NCBI RefSeq assembly: GCF_015352985.1
Contig: NZ_JACYXF010000052.1
Location: 1-47,126 of the forward strand
Source: Noviherbaspirillum malthae
GTDB lineage: Bacteria; Pseudomonadota; Gammaproteobacteria; Burkholderiales; Burkholderiaceae_D
Reading direction: 5' to 3'
Length of the DNA: 47,126 bases
Part shown: piece after piece, positions 26,601 through 35,737 of the stretch
Numbering within the stretch: the stretch's first letter is position 1
How the letters are laid out: each line of letters starts with the position of its first letter
Translations under genes and position numbers: made by a program
The notes under the pieces: generated by a model
The model's database searches: none
Seen by the model: the letters and a program-made list of their open reading frames with translations, nothing else
Told to the model about the DNA's origin: nothing

Positions 26601-26939
26601 ATGAAGCTGGTTACTGCAGTCATCAAACCTTTCAAGCTGGATGAAGTGCGCGAGGCACTGGGCGAGATCGGCGTCACGGGCCTGACGGTTACCGAAGTCA
26701 AGGGCTTCGGGCGGCAGAAGGGGCATACCGAACTCTATCGCGGCGCCGAGTATGTGGTCGATTTCCTGCCGAAGGTGAAGATCGAGGCCGTGATCGACGA
26801 CAAGCAGGTCGATCAGGCAGTGGATGCGATCATCAAGGCCGCGCGCACCGGCAAGATCGGCGACGGCAAGATCTTCGTGCGGGAAGTGGAGCAGGTCATC
26901 CGCATCCGCACCGGCGAAACCGGTCCGGACGCAGTATAA
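26601..26939 (+). CDS. glnB: Nitrogen regulatory protein PII (GlnB)
   Basis: A trimeric signal protein that reads 2-oxoglutarate, ATP/ADP and glutamine status and controls glutamine synthetase adenylylation and NtrB. It has 112 residues, full length. Tyr-51, the uridylylation site, is in the T-loop sequence KGHTELYRGAEY. The B-loop/C-terminal signature GKIGDGKIFVREVEQVIRIRTGE is close to the PII consensus. It was called GlnB rather than GlnK because no amtB follows, but sequence alone does not separate the two paralogs well. AAGGAG sits before the ATG. A weak hairpin GGGAGT/ACTCCC lies about 80 bp after the stop (27020-27036) without a T-run. Confidence 0.92.
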   Translation: MKLVTAVIKPFKLDEVREALGEIGVTGLTVTEVKGFGRQKGHTELYRGAEYVVDFLPKVKIEAVIDDKQVDQAVDAIIKAARTGKIGDGKIFVREVEQVIRIRTGETGPDAV

Positions 26940-27048
26940 GTCCTGCAAAGGACTCATTTGCAAGCGCCTGTCTGGAGTTTGGAAGTCTGACGACTGCAGC
27001 AGGCGTTTTCTTCTGGCGCGGGAGTGCGATACTCCCCCGAGCGGCGGA

Positions 27049-27651
27049 TCAATCCAGCCGCACCCCTCTATGCCAGGTGAGGATGCGCGCAAGCGAAATC
27101 GCCATCGCACTCGCCCATAGCGAGAAGTCCGGCGGAATGCCGACCTTCTGCATCAGCAGATACATCCAGCATCCTCCGAACGAGCAGATCGCATACGGCC
27201 TGCCGTCCCTGAGCACCATCGGAATTTCATTGCAGACGACATCGCGCAGGATGCCGCCGAAGATGCCTGTAATGACGCCCATCATGGAGGCGATGAAGAT
27301 CGGCATGCCGGCCGCCAAGGCCTGCGACACGCCGACAATCGAGAACAGGCCGAGGCCGAGCGCATCGGCAACGATGATGAGTCGCTCGGAAATGACCCTG
27401 CGCAGGGTCCGTATGGCCGGGGCTGACACCAGGGCAAGGACGAAGATCAGAATCGCGTATTCTTGGTGAGTCACCCAGAACAGCGGCCTCTTGTCGAGCA
27501 GGATATCGCGCAGGGTGCCGCCGCCGAATGCCGTGATGAAGGCAATGGTGAAGATGCCGACCACGTCCATGCGCTTCCTGCGCGCTTCGATGAAGCCGGA
27601 AAACGCTCCCACCAGAATGGCGAGGATTTCTAGTACCTTGATGAGTGACAT
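27049..27651 (-). CDS. TRIC-type (UPF0126/YicG) membrane channel protein
   Basis: A protein of about 200 residues with seven hydrophobic segments. It belongs to the UPF0126 family, now related to trimeric intracellular cation channels. The two internal repeats are visible: LAILVGAFSGFIEARRKRMDVVGIFTIAFITAFGGGTLRDILLD and ADALGLGLFSIVGVSQALA...GVITGIFGGILRDVVCNEIP, each with the GGGxxRD-type glycine hinge. The ATG at 27649-27651 (MSLIKVLEIL) was chosen by family fit; ATGs at 27681 and 27750 lack support. It is the last gene of the minus-strand run trxB, smr-type gene, TRIC. The ion carried is not known. Confidence 0.87.
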   Translation of the reverse strand: MSLIKVLEILAILVGAFSGFIEARRKRMDVVGIFTIAFITAFGGGTLRDILLDKRPLFWVTHQEYAILIFVLALVSAPAIRTLRRVISERLIIVADALGLGLFSIVGVSQALAAGMPIFIASMMGVITGIFGGILRDVVCNEIPMVLRDGRPYAICSFGGCWMYLLMQKVGIPPDFSLWASAMAISLARILTWHRGVRLD

Positions 27652-27786
27652 GCGCGCATTCGAAATAGGCGATGTCGGCATGATAATGGCGCGGCGGGGG
27701 AATGCAAGCAGGAAAAATTCCGGCGTGCAGGCATGATGCGCATGTTGCACCGCCGGGCGGGCGGCGTATCCTGATTTGCCCCGATA

Positions 27787-28425
27787 TCAGGCCTTGAGCA
27801 GCACGACCAGCGCCCCGGCGCCGCCGTCGGCGGCACGCGCCTGGCAGAAGGCGATGACTTCCTCCTTCTGGATCAGCCAGTTGCGTACCTTGTTCTTCAG
27901 CACCGGCTCCTTGTTCACCGACCCCAGGCCCTTGCCGTGGATGATGCGCACGCAGCGTATGCCGCGCTTGACGGCCTGGCGCAGGAATTCGGCCAGCGCT
28001 TCGCGCGCTTCCTCCCGCCGCAGGCCGTGCAGGTCCAGCTGCGACTGGATCACCCATTGGCCGCGCCTGAGCTTGCGCAAGGTATCCTGCCCGATATTGC
28101 TGCGCGCATAACTCAGCGCTTCATCGGTATCGAGCAGGGTATCGACATTGAATTCGTCCGACCACGATTCCTCGAGTGCGGCCTGCTCGTCGGCAAGATG
28201 CTGGTTCGCAATCGGCAGGGGGCGAGGCGGAGAGAGTTCGGCCTTGTTCGGTTTGGGAAGCGGGGCGACGTCGCCGATGGCTCGCCGGAACAGTTCGGCG
28301 TCGCGGCGGCCCTCCTTTTCACGGCGCAGGCGTTCTTCTTCCGCCGCCTTGCGCGCTTCTTCCTGGGCCTTGATTTGTGTGCGCAGCGTTTTCAACGCCG
28401 CGAAATCCTTGATAGGTCCAGCCAT
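27787..28425 (-). CDS. Smr domain protein
   Basis: A 212-residue protein with a C-terminal Smr (small MutS-related) domain at about residues 125-212. Its hallmarks are the LDLHGL motif (QSQLDLHGLRREEAREAL) and the HGKG loop (VRIIHGKGLGSVNKEPVLKNKV). The N-terminal half is charged, with a coiled-coil rich in Glu, Arg and Lys (residues 10-45) and a Pro-rich linker. Stand-alone Smr proteins are nucleases acting on DNA junctions or on mRNA at collided ribosomes (SmrB in E. coli). Here the proteobacterial SmrA/SmrB-like architecture is evident but the substrate is not. It lies between trxB and the TRIC gene. Confidence 0.9.
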   Translation of the reverse strand: MAGPIKDFAALKTLRTQIKAQEEARKAAEEERLRREKEGRRDAELFRRAIGDVAPLPKPNKAELSPPRPLPIANQHLADEQAALEESWSDEFNVDTLLDTDEALSYARSNIGQDTLRKLRRGQWVIQSQLDLHGLRREEAREALAEFLRQAVKRGIRCVRIIHGKGLGSVNKEPVLKNKVRNWLIQKEEVIAFCQARAADGGAGALVVLLKA

Positions 28426-28533
28426 GATGGGTCATTCCTTGTCCGTGTCCAGTCATTCGAGTGCGCAGGCCTGCAATTGTTGCAAGGCACTGGGTGGATA
28501 CGGGCTCTGGTGCCTGCGGCAAATGTCCGCAAT

Positions 28534-28565
28534 GCCAAGCCCCCCGAACGGGCAGGGGGCTTGGC
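28534..28565 (-). terminator. Strong hairpin after trxB
   Basis: GCCAAGCCCCC pairs with its near-perfect complement GGGGGCTTGGC across a short loop, immediately downstream of the trxB stop. The T-run that follows on the minus strand is weak (ATTG), so termination may be partial and read into the Smr gene. Confidence 0.6.
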
Positions 28566-28571
28566 GGGAGA

Positions 28572-29528
28572 TTACGCTTCCAGGCTTTCCAGGTAGCGCT
28601 GGGCATCCAGCGCGGCCATGCAGCCGGTGCCGGCGCTGGTGATGGCTTGACGATAGACGTGATCCTGCACGTCGCCCGCCGCAAACACGCCGGGAATATT
28701 GGTCGATGTCGCCATGCCCTCCAGACCGGTCTTGGTCTTGATGTAGCCGTTGTACATGTCGAGCTGGCCTTCGAAGATGCTGGTGTTGGGCTTGTGGCCG
28801 ATGGCGATGAACAGGCCGTGCACATTGACCTTGCTGACTTCGCCATCCTTGGTGGACTTGATGCTGATGCCGGTTACGCCGCTGTCGTCGCCCAGCACTT
28901 CTTCAAGCGTGTGGTCCCACTTGACCTCGATCTTGCCTTCCGCAACCTTGGCCATCAGGCGGTCGACCAGAATCGGTTCCGCGCGGAACTTGTTGCGGCG
29001 GTGAATGACCGTCACCTTGGTCGCGATGTTCGACAGGTAGAGCGCTTCCTCGACCGCGGTATTGCCGCCGCCGACCACGGCCACTTCCTGGCCCTTGTAG
29101 AAAAAGCCGTCGCAGGTCGCGCAGGCCGATACGCCCTTGCCCATGAAAAGCTCTTCCGAAGGCAGGCCGAGATACTGTGCCGAAGCGCCGGTGGCAATGA
29201 TCAGCGCGTCGCAGGTGTATTCGCCGGAATCGCCGATCAGCCGCATCGGCTTCTCGTTCAGCTTGGCGGTATGGATATAGTCGAAAATGATTTCAGTATT
29301 GAAACGTTCCGCATGCTGAAGCAGGCGCTGCATCAGTTCCGGACCCTGTACGCCCATGGGATCGCCCGGCCAGTTTTCGACATCGGTGGTGGTCATCAGC
29401 TGGCCGCCTTGCTCGACGCCGGTGATCAGCACCGGTTTCAAGTTGGCGCGCGCCGCATAGACGGCAGCGCTGTAGCCGGCGGGGCCGGAGCCGATAATCA
29501 GTACATGGGCGTGTTTGGTGGTTGCCAT
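28572..29528 (-). CDS. trxB: Thioredoxin reductase
   Basis: TrxB is an NADPH- and FAD-dependent flavoenzyme that reduces thioredoxin. The 318-residue protein has the N-terminal FAD site GSGPAGYSAAVYAARA, the redox-active CATCDG (near residues 136-141) and the NADPH site VVGGGNTAVEEALYL followed by HRRNKFRA. The C-terminal FAD segment GVFAAGDVQDHVYRQAITSAGTGCMAALDA is intact. The ATG at 29526-29528 (MATTKHAHVL) fits the family; an upstream start at 29606 adds unrelated residues. It is the first gene of the minus-strand run and is divergent from ftsK. Confidence 0.96.
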   Translation of the reverse strand: MATTKHAHVLIIGSGPAGYSAAVYAARANLKPVLITGVEQGGQLMTTTDVENWPGDPMGVQGPELMQRLLQHAERFNTEIIFDYIHTAKLNEKPMRLIGDSGEYTCDALIIATGASAQYLGLPSEELFMGKGVSACATCDGFFYKGQEVAVVGGGNTAVEEALYLSNIATKVTVIHRRNKFRAEPILVDRLMAKVAEGKIEVKWDHTLEEVLGDDSGVTGISIKSTKDGEVSKVNVHGLFIAIGHKPNTSIFEGQLDMYNGYIKTKTGLEGMATSTNIPGVFAAGDVQDHVYRQAITSAGTGCMAALDAQRYLESLEA

Positions 29529-29653
29529 AGCAGTGTGCAGAGTAAGGAATTGAGGACGGGCTTCGAGTCGCCGGAGACGCGCAGGAGTCGCCACCGGGCA
29601 GCTCATGGCACGGATATGTCGCCAAAAGGCAAAATTTCAATGGCGTATCAGTA

Positions 29654-29683
29654 TTGCACTCGAAAAACTGGTTAAGATTATAG
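29654..29683 (+). promoter_or_regulatory. Candidate ftsK promoter
   Basis: TTGCAC (29654-29659) is followed after 17-18 nt by ATTATAG (29677-29683), a partial -10. It lies in the 235-bp trxB-ftsK divergent gap, about 80 bp before the ftsK start chosen here. Confidence 0.35.
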
Positions 29684-29763
29684 ACGAACCTGCCTTGCGG
29701 GTCCGAGCGCCGACCCATTCCGCGACTCCCCGCCCAGACGGCATTCCAGAATTGTCCCGTGTT

Positions 29764-32103
29764 ATGACCAGAACAAGCCAAGCCTATACCCGCAACACCA
29801 AACCCCAGGCAAGCCCTCCGATGCCCAACCGGCTGGTACGGCTGCTGTCCGAAGCGCGCTGGTTCCTGCTGACGGTCGTCACCGCTTACCTGATCATTAT
29901 CTTTCTGACATATTCCAAGACCGACCCGGGCTGGTCGCAGGCCAATGTCGTACCCCATCTGCACAACTGGGGCGGGCGTATCGGCGCCTGGCTGGCCGAC
30001 CTGATGCTGTTCATCTTCGGCATGTCGGCCTGGTGGTGCTGCGTCTTCCTGTTGCGTTCCGTATGGAAGGGATACCGCCGCCTGTCGCAGCGCTTTCTCC
30101 TGCAGATCGAACCCGAGCCCGAGCATCATCACGAAGTCTGGGTGCGCGCCATCGGTTTCGTCCTGATGCTGCTCGGCAGCGTGGCGATCGAACATCTGCG
30201 CATGTATTCGATCAAGGCGCAGCTGCCGCGCGCGCCGGGCGGCGTGCTGGGCGAACTGATCGGCGGCGCGTCCCAGGCCGCATTCGGTTTCACCGGCGCG
30301 ACGCTGTTCCTGCTGCTGCTGTTCGGCGTCGGATTCAGCCTGTTTTTCCAGGTGTCCTGGCTGAATGTCGCAGAGCGCATCGGCGCCGCCATCGAGATTG
30401 CCGTCACCCGCTTCCAGACCCTGTATGCCGCAAGGGAAGACCGCAAGGCCGGCCAGGTGGCCGCCGAAAAGCGGGAAGAGGTGGTGGTGCAGGAGCGCGC
30501 CAAGATCGTGGAAGCGGCGCCGATCCGCATCGAGCCGCAGGTGGTCGCGGTGCCGAAGTCGGAGCGGGTGGAAAAGGAAAGGCAGGTATCGCTCTTCGCC
30601 GATCTGCCGGACACCAACCTGCCGCCGCTGTCGCTGCTGGACGAACCGCCGGCCGCCCAGGAAACCGTCAGCGTCGAGACGCTGGAATTCACCAGCCGCC
30701 TGATCGAGAAAAAGCTTTCCGATTTCGGCGTGGAAGCCAAGGTGGTTGCTGCCTATCCCGGCCCTGTGATCACCCGCTATGAAATCGAGCCGGCCACCGG
30801 CGTCAAGGGCAGCCAGATCGTGAACCTTGCGCGCGACCTTGCGCGCTCCCTCTCGCTGACGTCGATTCGCGTGGTCGAAACGATCCCGGGCAAGAATTAC
30901 ATGGGCCTGGAGCTGCCCAACCCCAAGCGCCAGATCGTGCGCCTGACGGAAATCCTCGGTTCCAAGGTCTACAACGACAGCGCATCCAGCCTGACGGTTG
31001 CGCTCGGCAAGGATATCGCTGGCCATCCGGTCGTCGCCGACCTGGCGAAGATGCCTCACCTGCTGGTGGCCGGCACCACCGGCTCCGGCAAGTCGGTGGG
31101 CATCAACGCCACCATCCTGTCGCTGCTGTACAAGTCGGACCCGAACAACGTGCGCATGATCCTGATCGATCCGAAGATGCTGGAGATGTCGGTCTACGAA
31201 GGCATTCCGCACCTGCTGGCGCCGGTGGTCACCGACATGCGCCAGGCCGGCCATGCGCTGAACTGGGCGGTCGCCGAGATGGAGCGCCGCTACAAGCTGA
31301 TGTCCAAGCTGGGCGTGCGCAATCTCGCCGGCTACAACAACAAGATCGCCGAAGCCGAGAAGGCCGAGCAGAAGATTCCCAATCCCTTCAGCCTGACGCC
31401 GGATGCGCCCGAGCCGCTGGAGAAACTGCCGACCATCGTCATCATCATCGACGAACTTGCCGACCTCATGATGGTGGTCGGCAAGAAGGTCGAGGAACTG
31501 ATCGCCCGCATCGCCCAGAAGGCACGGGCGGCCGGCATCCACCTGATTCTCGCGACCCAGCGTCCGTCGGTCGATGTCATCACCGGCCTGATCAAGGCCA
31601 ACATCCCGACGCGCATCGCATTCCAGGTCAGCAGCAAGATCGACTCCCGCACCATCCTCGACCAGATGGGCGCCGAGACCCTGCTCGGCATGGGCGACAT
31701 GCTCTACATGCCGCCGGGTACCGGCCTGCCGGTGCGCGTGCACGGGGCATTCGTCTCCGATGATGAAGTGCACCGCGTTGTCGAACACCTCAAGGCGCAG
31801 GGGGAACCGAATTACATAGAGGGAATCCTAGAGGGAGGCGTAGCCGAAGAGGGCGGTGATGCTGCCATGGGCGGCGAAGGCGCAGGTGCAAGCGGTGAGT
31901 CCGACAATCTCTATGACCAGGCCGTCGCCGTCGTACTGAAGAACCGGCGTGCATCGATCTCCCTGGTCCAGCGCCATCTGCGCATCGGCTACAATCGCGC
32001 AGCCCGCCTGCTGGAACAGATGGAGCAGAGCGGCCTGGTTTCCACGATGCAATCGAACGGCAACCGCGAGATCCTCGTGCCGGCGGGAGCAACCCAGGAA
32101 TAA
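29764..32103 (+). CDS. ftsK: DNA translocase FtsK
   Basis: FtsK is a septal DNA pump that clears and resolves chromosome termini through XerCD at division. The 779-residue protein has an N-terminal membrane domain with four helices (for example WFLLTVVTAYLIIIFL, LADLMLFIFGMSAWWCCVFLL and FLLLLFGVGFSLFF). A short linker (about residues 230-300) follows, then the motor with Walker A GTTGSGKSVGIN near residue 437 and Walker B IVIIIDELADLMMVVG. The C-terminal gamma winged-helix reads QAVAVVLKNRRASISLVQRHLRIGYNRAARL. The linker is short compared with E. coli FtsK, normal for betaproteobacteria. The ATG at 29764 (MTRTSQAYTR) was chosen; an alternative in-frame ATG lies at 29821. It heads ftsK-lolA-rarA-serS. 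Confidence 0.94.
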   Translation: MTRTSQAYTRNTKPQASPPMPNRLVRLLSEARWFLLTVVTAYLIIIFLTYSKTDPGWSQANVVPHLHNWGGRIGAWLADLMLFIFGMSAWWCCVFLLRSVWKGYRRLSQRFLLQIEPEPEHHHEVWVRAIGFVLMLLGSVAIEHLRMYSIKAQLPRAPGGVLGELIGGASQAAFGFTGATLFLLLLFGVGFSLFFQVSWLNVAERIGAAIEIAVTRFQTLYAAREDRKAGQVAAEKREEVVVQERAKIVEAAPIRIEPQVVAVPKSERVEKERQVSLFADLPDTNLPPLSLLDEPPAAQETVSVETLEFTSRLIEKKLSDFGVEAKVVAAYPGPVITRYEIEPATGVKGSQIVNLARDLARSLSLTSIRVVETIPGKNYMGLELPNPKRQIVRLTEILGSKVYNDSASSLTVALGKDIAGHPVVADLAKMPHLLVAGTTGSGKSVGINATILSLLYKSDPNNVRMILIDPKMLEMSVYEGIPHLLAPVVTDMRQAGHALNWAVAEMERRYKLMSKLGVRNLAGYNNKIAEAEKAEQKIPNPFSLTPDAPEPLEKLPTIVIIIDELADLMMVVGKKVEELIARIAQKARAAGIHLILATQRPSVDVITGLIKANIPTRIAFQVSSKIDSRTILDQMGAETLLGMGDMLYMPPGTGLPVRVHGAFVSDDEVHRVVEHLKAQGEPNYIEGILEGGVAEEGGDAAMGGEGAGASGESDNLYDQAVAVVLKNRRASISLVQRHLRIGYNRAARLLEQMEQSGLVSTMQSNGNREILVPAGATQE

Positions 32104-32119
32104 AGGGATAGGAAAGACA

Positions 32120-32779
32120 TTGAACAGATCCGATACATCCTCATTTCAGCAGGTAAAAAAGGCCGCCCGCCTGCTGGCGGCTTTTGCTTTTGCGCTTCCG
32201 GCATTCGCCCATGCCGCCGCGCTCGAACAATTCAAGTCCTTCGTCGGCACCACCAAGTCGGCGAAAGGCGAATTCATGCAGCGCCAGGTCAAGATGGCCG
32301 ACGGCAGCGCGAAGGTGTCGAACGAATCCACTGGCACTTTCATGTTCGCCCGGCCGGGCCGCTTCATCTGGACCTACCAGAAACCGTACGAGCAGCTGCT
32401 GCAGGCCGACGGTGAAAAGCTCTACATCTATGACAAGGACCTGAACCAGGTGACGGTCAGGGCGCTCGGCAATGCGCTCGGTTCCTCGCCGGCCGCCATC
32501 CTGTTCGGCAGCAATGATCTGGAAAAGAATTTCAACCTGAAGGAAGCCGGCACCAAGGATGGCCTGGAGTGGCTGGAAGCCACGCCGAAGTCCAAGGACA
32601 CCACCTTCGAACGCATCGGCATCGGCCTGAAGGATGGCGTGCCGGTGGCGATGGAGCTGCGCGACAGCTTCGGCCAGGTTTCGCTGCTGTCGTTCAAGAA
32701 GTTCGAAAAGAATCCGCCGATGGCTGCCGACCAGTTCCGCTTCACGGTGCCCAAGGGAGTCGACGTCTTCCAGCAGTAG
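32120..32779 (+). CDS. lolA: Outer-membrane lipoprotein carrier protein LolA
   Basis: A periplasmic chaperone that carries lipoproteins from LolCDE to LolB at the outer membrane. It has 219 residues. A signal peptide is visible (KKAARLLAAFAFALPAFAHA, cleavage near AHA/A). The mature protein shows FKSFVGTTKSAKGEFMQRQVK, STGTFMFARPGRFIWTYQKPYEQLLQADGEKLYIYDKDLNQV and a C-terminal FRFTVPKGVDVF, all LolA-like. The start is a TTG at 32120 with AGGGATAGGAAAG upstream; no ATG fits the signal sequence. It lies 16 bp after ftsK, a conserved pairing, and rarA follows after 99 bp, with a small hairpin between. Confidence 0.92.
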   Translation: MNRSDTSSFQQVKKAARLLAAFAFALPAFAHAAALEQFKSFVGTTKSAKGEFMQRQVKMADGSAKVSNESTGTFMFARPGRFIWTYQKPYEQLLQADGEKLYIYDKDLNQVTVRALGNALGSSPAAILFGSNDLEKNFNLKEAGTKDGLEWLEATPKSKDTTFERIGIGLKDGVPVAMELRDSFGQVSLLSFKKFEKNPPMAADQFRFTVPKGVDVFQQ

Positions 32780-32834
32780 ATCACCTGATCCCGGCGGCCG
32801 ATGGCATTGATAACCAGACCTGAATGACCAGAAG

Positions 32835-32859
32835 CCGCCTTTGACAAGAAGAAAGGCGG
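32835..32859 (+). other. Intercistronic hairpin between lolA and rarA
   Basis: CCGCCTTT (32835-32842) pairs with AAAGGCGG (32852-32859) over a 9-nt loop. There is no T-run, so it more likely shapes mRNA stability or partial attenuation than full termination. Confidence 0.4.
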
Positions 32860-32878
32860 GCCCGACCCGTCCCGACCC

Positions 32879-34174
32879 ATGAACACCACTCCTCTCGCCG
32901 AAAGGCTCCGGCCCCAGACCCTGGACGATGTAATAGGCCAGCAGCACCTGCTCGGCCCGGGCAAGCCCCTGCGCGTCGCCTTCGAATCGGGCGAGCCGCA
33001 CTCCATGATCCTGTGGGGTCCGCCGGGCGTGGGCAAGACCACGCTCGCCCGCCTGATGGCCGACAGCTTCCAGGCGGAATTCATCGCCTTGTCCGCTGTG
33101 CTGTCCGGCGTGAAGGATATCCGCGAGGCCGTCGAGCGCGCCCAGGTCGTGCGTGCGAACTCGGGCCGCCGCACCATACTCTTCGTCGACGAGGTGCACC
33201 GCTTCAACAAAAGCCAGCAGGATGCCTTCCTGCCCCATGTGGAAAGCGGTCTGTTCACCTTCATCGGGGCGACGACCGAAAACCCTTCCTTCGAGGTCAA
33301 CGGCGCGCTGCTGTCGCGCGCAGCGGTTTACGTGCTGAAGTCGCTGAGCGACGAGGACCTCGACGCGCTGGTAGACCGCGCCTGCATCCAGGAATTGGAT
33401 GGACTCGACTTCACGCCCGAGGCCAAATCGACGCTGATCGCCAGCGCCGACGGCGACGGACGCAAGCTGCTGAACAACCTTGAGATCGTCGCTCGCGCCG
33501 CCGCTGCCAACGGCCAGCCGGAGGTCGATGAAGCGCTGCTGGCGACCGCGCTGGCGGAGAACCTGCGCCGCTTCGACAAGGGCGGCGACGCATTCTACGA
33601 CCAGATATCGGCATTGCATAAATCGGTGCGCGGCTCCAATCCGGACGCATCGCTGTACTGGTTCGTGCGCATGCTCGACGGCGGCGCTGACCCGCGCTAT
33701 CTCGCGCGGCGCATCATCCGCATGGCGGCGGAAGACATCGGCCTGGCCGACCCGCGCGCCCTGCGCCTGTCGCTCGATGCCGCCGAAACCTATGAGCGCC
33801 TCGGCTCGCCCGAGGGCGAACTGGCGCTGGCCGAAGCCGTCGTCTATCTGGCCTGCGCCGCCAAGTCGAATGCAGTCTACAACGCCTACAACGCAGCCCG
33901 AGCCTTTGTCGCCAAGGACAAGTCGCGGCCTGTGCCCGAGCATCTGCGCAATGCGCCGACCAAGCTGATGAAGGAACTCGGCTACGGCAAGCTCTACCGC
34001 TATGCGCATGACGAGCCGGATGCCTATGCGGCGGGCGAGACCTATCTGCCCGACGGCATGCGCGAGCCCAACTGGTATCAGCCGACGCCGCGCGGCCTGG
34101 AAGGAAAAATCGGGGAAAAGCTGAACTTCCTGCGCACGCTGGACCGCGAAGCCAGGAAGAACGAAAAGAAATAA
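32879..34174 (+). CDS. rarA: Replication-associated recombination protein A (RarA/MgsA)
   Basis: An AAA+ ATPase that acts at stalled replication forks, related to clamp-loader subunits. It has 431 residues. Visible are LAERLRPQTLDDVIGQQHLLGPGKPL at the N-terminus, Walker A GPPGVGKTT near residue 47, the Walker B/DExH segment ILFVDEVHRFNKSQQDAFLP, sensor-1 FIGATTENPSFEVN and the C-terminal tetramerisation region with RGSNPDASLYWFVRMLDGGADPRYLARRI. All key residues are intact. It belongs to the ftsK-lolA-rarA-serS gene order found across proteobacteria. Confidence 0.95.
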   Translation: MNTTPLAERLRPQTLDDVIGQQHLLGPGKPLRVAFESGEPHSMILWGPPGVGKTTLARLMADSFQAEFIALSAVLSGVKDIREAVERAQVVRANSGRRTILFVDEVHRFNKSQQDAFLPHVESGLFTFIGATTENPSFEVNGALLSRAAVYVLKSLSDEDLDALVDRACIQELDGLDFTPEAKSTLIASADGDGRKLLNNLEIVARAAAANGQPEVDEALLATALAENLRRFDKGGDAFYDQISALHKSVRGSNPDASLYWFVRMLDGGADPRYLARRIIRMAAEDIGLADPRALRLSLDAAETYERLGSPEGELALAEAVVYLACAAKSNAVYNAYNAARAFVAKDKSRPVPEHLRNAPTKLMKELGYGKLYRYAHDEPDAYAAGETYLPDGMREPNWYQPTPRGLEGKIGEKLNFLRTLDREARKNEKK

Positions 34175-34355
34175 GCGGCCTGCTCCTCGGAACGCGCCGC
34201 ACCGTCCCTCATGCCGGCGCAGGGCAGGAGAGTGGAGAGTGAGCCTTGCTTGGCGGGGCTCAATGCCAATGGCGCCAAATACCCGCCGACCTGGCGGGAA
34301 AACCTTGCCCGCTTGGTACAATGGCGGTTTTCGCATCCAGATTCCCGCACTTCCC

Positions 34356-35651
34356 ATGATCGACATCCAACTTCTCCGCAAAGACATCGACAATGTCGCC
34401 GCCCGGCTTGCCGCCCGAAAATTCCAGCTCGATACGGCAGCCTTCAACGCGCTGGAAGCCGAGCGCAAGCAGATCCAGACCCGAACAGAAGAACTGCAGG
34501 GCAAGCGCAACACCCTGTCCAAGCAGATCGGCATGCTCAAAGGCAAGGGCGAGGATGCGTCAGCGGTAATGGCGGAAGTTGCCGGCATCGGTGATGAACT
34601 GAAGACATCCGCCGAACGCCTCGATGTCATCCAGGCAAAAATGGGCGAGTTCATTCTTGCCGTTCCCAACCTGCCGCACGAGTCGGTTCCGGTCGGCCAG
34701 GACGAGAGCGGCAACGTGGAGGTGCGCAAGGTCGGCACGCCGCGCAGTTTCGATTTCGAAGTCAAGGATCATGTCGACGTCGGCGCCGGCCTGGGGCTGG
34801 ATTTCGATGTCGCCGCCAAGCTGACCGGCTCGCGCTTCGCGGTCATGAAGGGCGGCATCGCCCGTCTGCACCGCGCGCTTGCCCAGTTCATGCTCGACAC
34901 CCATACCGGCGAACACGGCTATACCGAGTGCTACACACCGTATATCGTCAATGCGGATTCGCTGCGCGGCACCGGCCAGCTGCCGAAATTCGAAGCCGAC
35001 CTGTTCGCCGTGAAAAAGGGCGGACAGGAGGGAGAGGGCGAATCGCTCTACCTGATTCCCACCTCTGAAGTGCCGCTGACGAACATGGTCCGAGATGAAA
35101 TCGTTGCCGCCGATGCGCTGCCCATCAAAATGACCGCACATACGCCCTGCTTCCGTTCCGAAGCAGGGAGCTACGGCCGCGACACGCGCGGCATGATCCG
35201 CCAGCACCAGTTCGACAAGGTGGAAATGGTGCAGGTGGTGCACCCCGAGAAGTCCTATGACGCGCTGGAAGAGATGGTCGGACATGCCGAGAACATCCTG
35301 AAGAAGCTCGGCCTGCCGTACCGCCTGATCACGCTCTGCACCGGCGACATGGGCTTCGGCGCCGCCAAGACCTATGACCTCGAAGTCTGGCTGCCGGCTC
35401 AGAACACCTACCGCGAGATTTCCTCGGTATCCAACTGCGAATCCTTCCAGGCGCGCCGCATGCAGGCGCGTTTTCGCAACGCCCAAGGCAAGCCGGAACT
35501 GGTGCATACCCTCAACGGTTCCGGCCTCGCGGTCGGCCGTACTCTGGTAGCCATTCTCGAAAACTACCAGCAGGCCGACGGCAGCGTCGATATTCCTGAA
35601 GCGCTGCAGCCCTACATGGGCGGTCTCAAGCGCCTGAGCCGCGCGGCATAA
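34356..35651 (+). CDS. serS: Seryl-tRNA synthetase
   Basis: A class II aminoacyl-tRNA synthetase that charges tRNA-Ser. It has 431 residues. The N-terminal antiparallel coiled-coil arm (about residues 30-100, AAFNALEAERKQIQTRTEELQGKRN) reaches the long variable arm of tRNA-Ser. The catalytic core has TSEVPLTNMVRDEIV, motif 2 FRSEAGSYGRDTRG near residue 266 and motif 3 LVHTLNGSGLAVGRTLVAILEN. The ATG at 34356 (MIDIQLLRKD) fits the family; the frame is open to 34239 upstream. It is the last gene of the run with rarA. Its substrate tRNA-Ser(CGA) is encoded about 2.3 kb downstream. Confidence 0.96.
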   Translation: MIDIQLLRKDIDNVAARLAARKFQLDTAAFNALEAERKQIQTRTEELQGKRNTLSKQIGMLKGKGEDASAVMAEVAGIGDELKTSAERLDVIQAKMGEFILAVPNLPHESVPVGQDESGNVEVRKVGTPRSFDFEVKDHVDVGAGLGLDFDVAAKLTGSRFAVMKGGIARLHRALAQFMLDTHTGEHGYTECYTPYIVNADSLRGTGQLPKFEADLFAVKKGGQEGEGESLYLIPTSEVPLTNMVRDEIVAADALPIKMTAHTPCFRSEAGSYGRDTRGMIRQHQFDKVEMVQVVHPEKSYDALEEMVGHAENILKKLGLPYRLITLCTGDMGFGAAKTYDLEVWLPAQNTYREISSVSNCESFQARRMQARFRNAQGKPELVHTLNGSGLAVGRTLVAILENYQQADGSVDIPEALQPYMGGLKRLSRAA

Positions 35652-35692
35652 GCAAGGCCTCAGTCTCGATTTCGTTTCGATTTCGTTTCGGT

Positions 35693-35729
35693 CATGCTCC
35701 TCCCGCTGCATATCGGGGGAAGGAGCATG
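35693..35729. terminator. Hairpin between serS and the EAL-GGDEF gene
   Basis: CATGCTCC (35693-35700) pairs with GGAGCATG (35722-35729), with an inner CCCG/CGGG. It lies between two convergent genes and is a likely terminator, but no T-run follows it on the plus strand. Confidence 0.45.
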
Positions 35730-35737
35730 GACAGGAA

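Noticed and set aside
29293..31788. An 831-codon open frame on the minus strand opposite ftsK and part of trxB
   Set aside because: It is the complement of clearly coding ftsK in a GC-rich genome, is rich in His, Gln, Asp and Arg with no domain, and has no ribosome-binding site.
32141..34765. An 874-codon open frame on the minus strand opposite lolA, rarA and the serS start
   Set aside because: A shadow of three well-recognised genes; composition and lack of motifs are typical of antisense frames.
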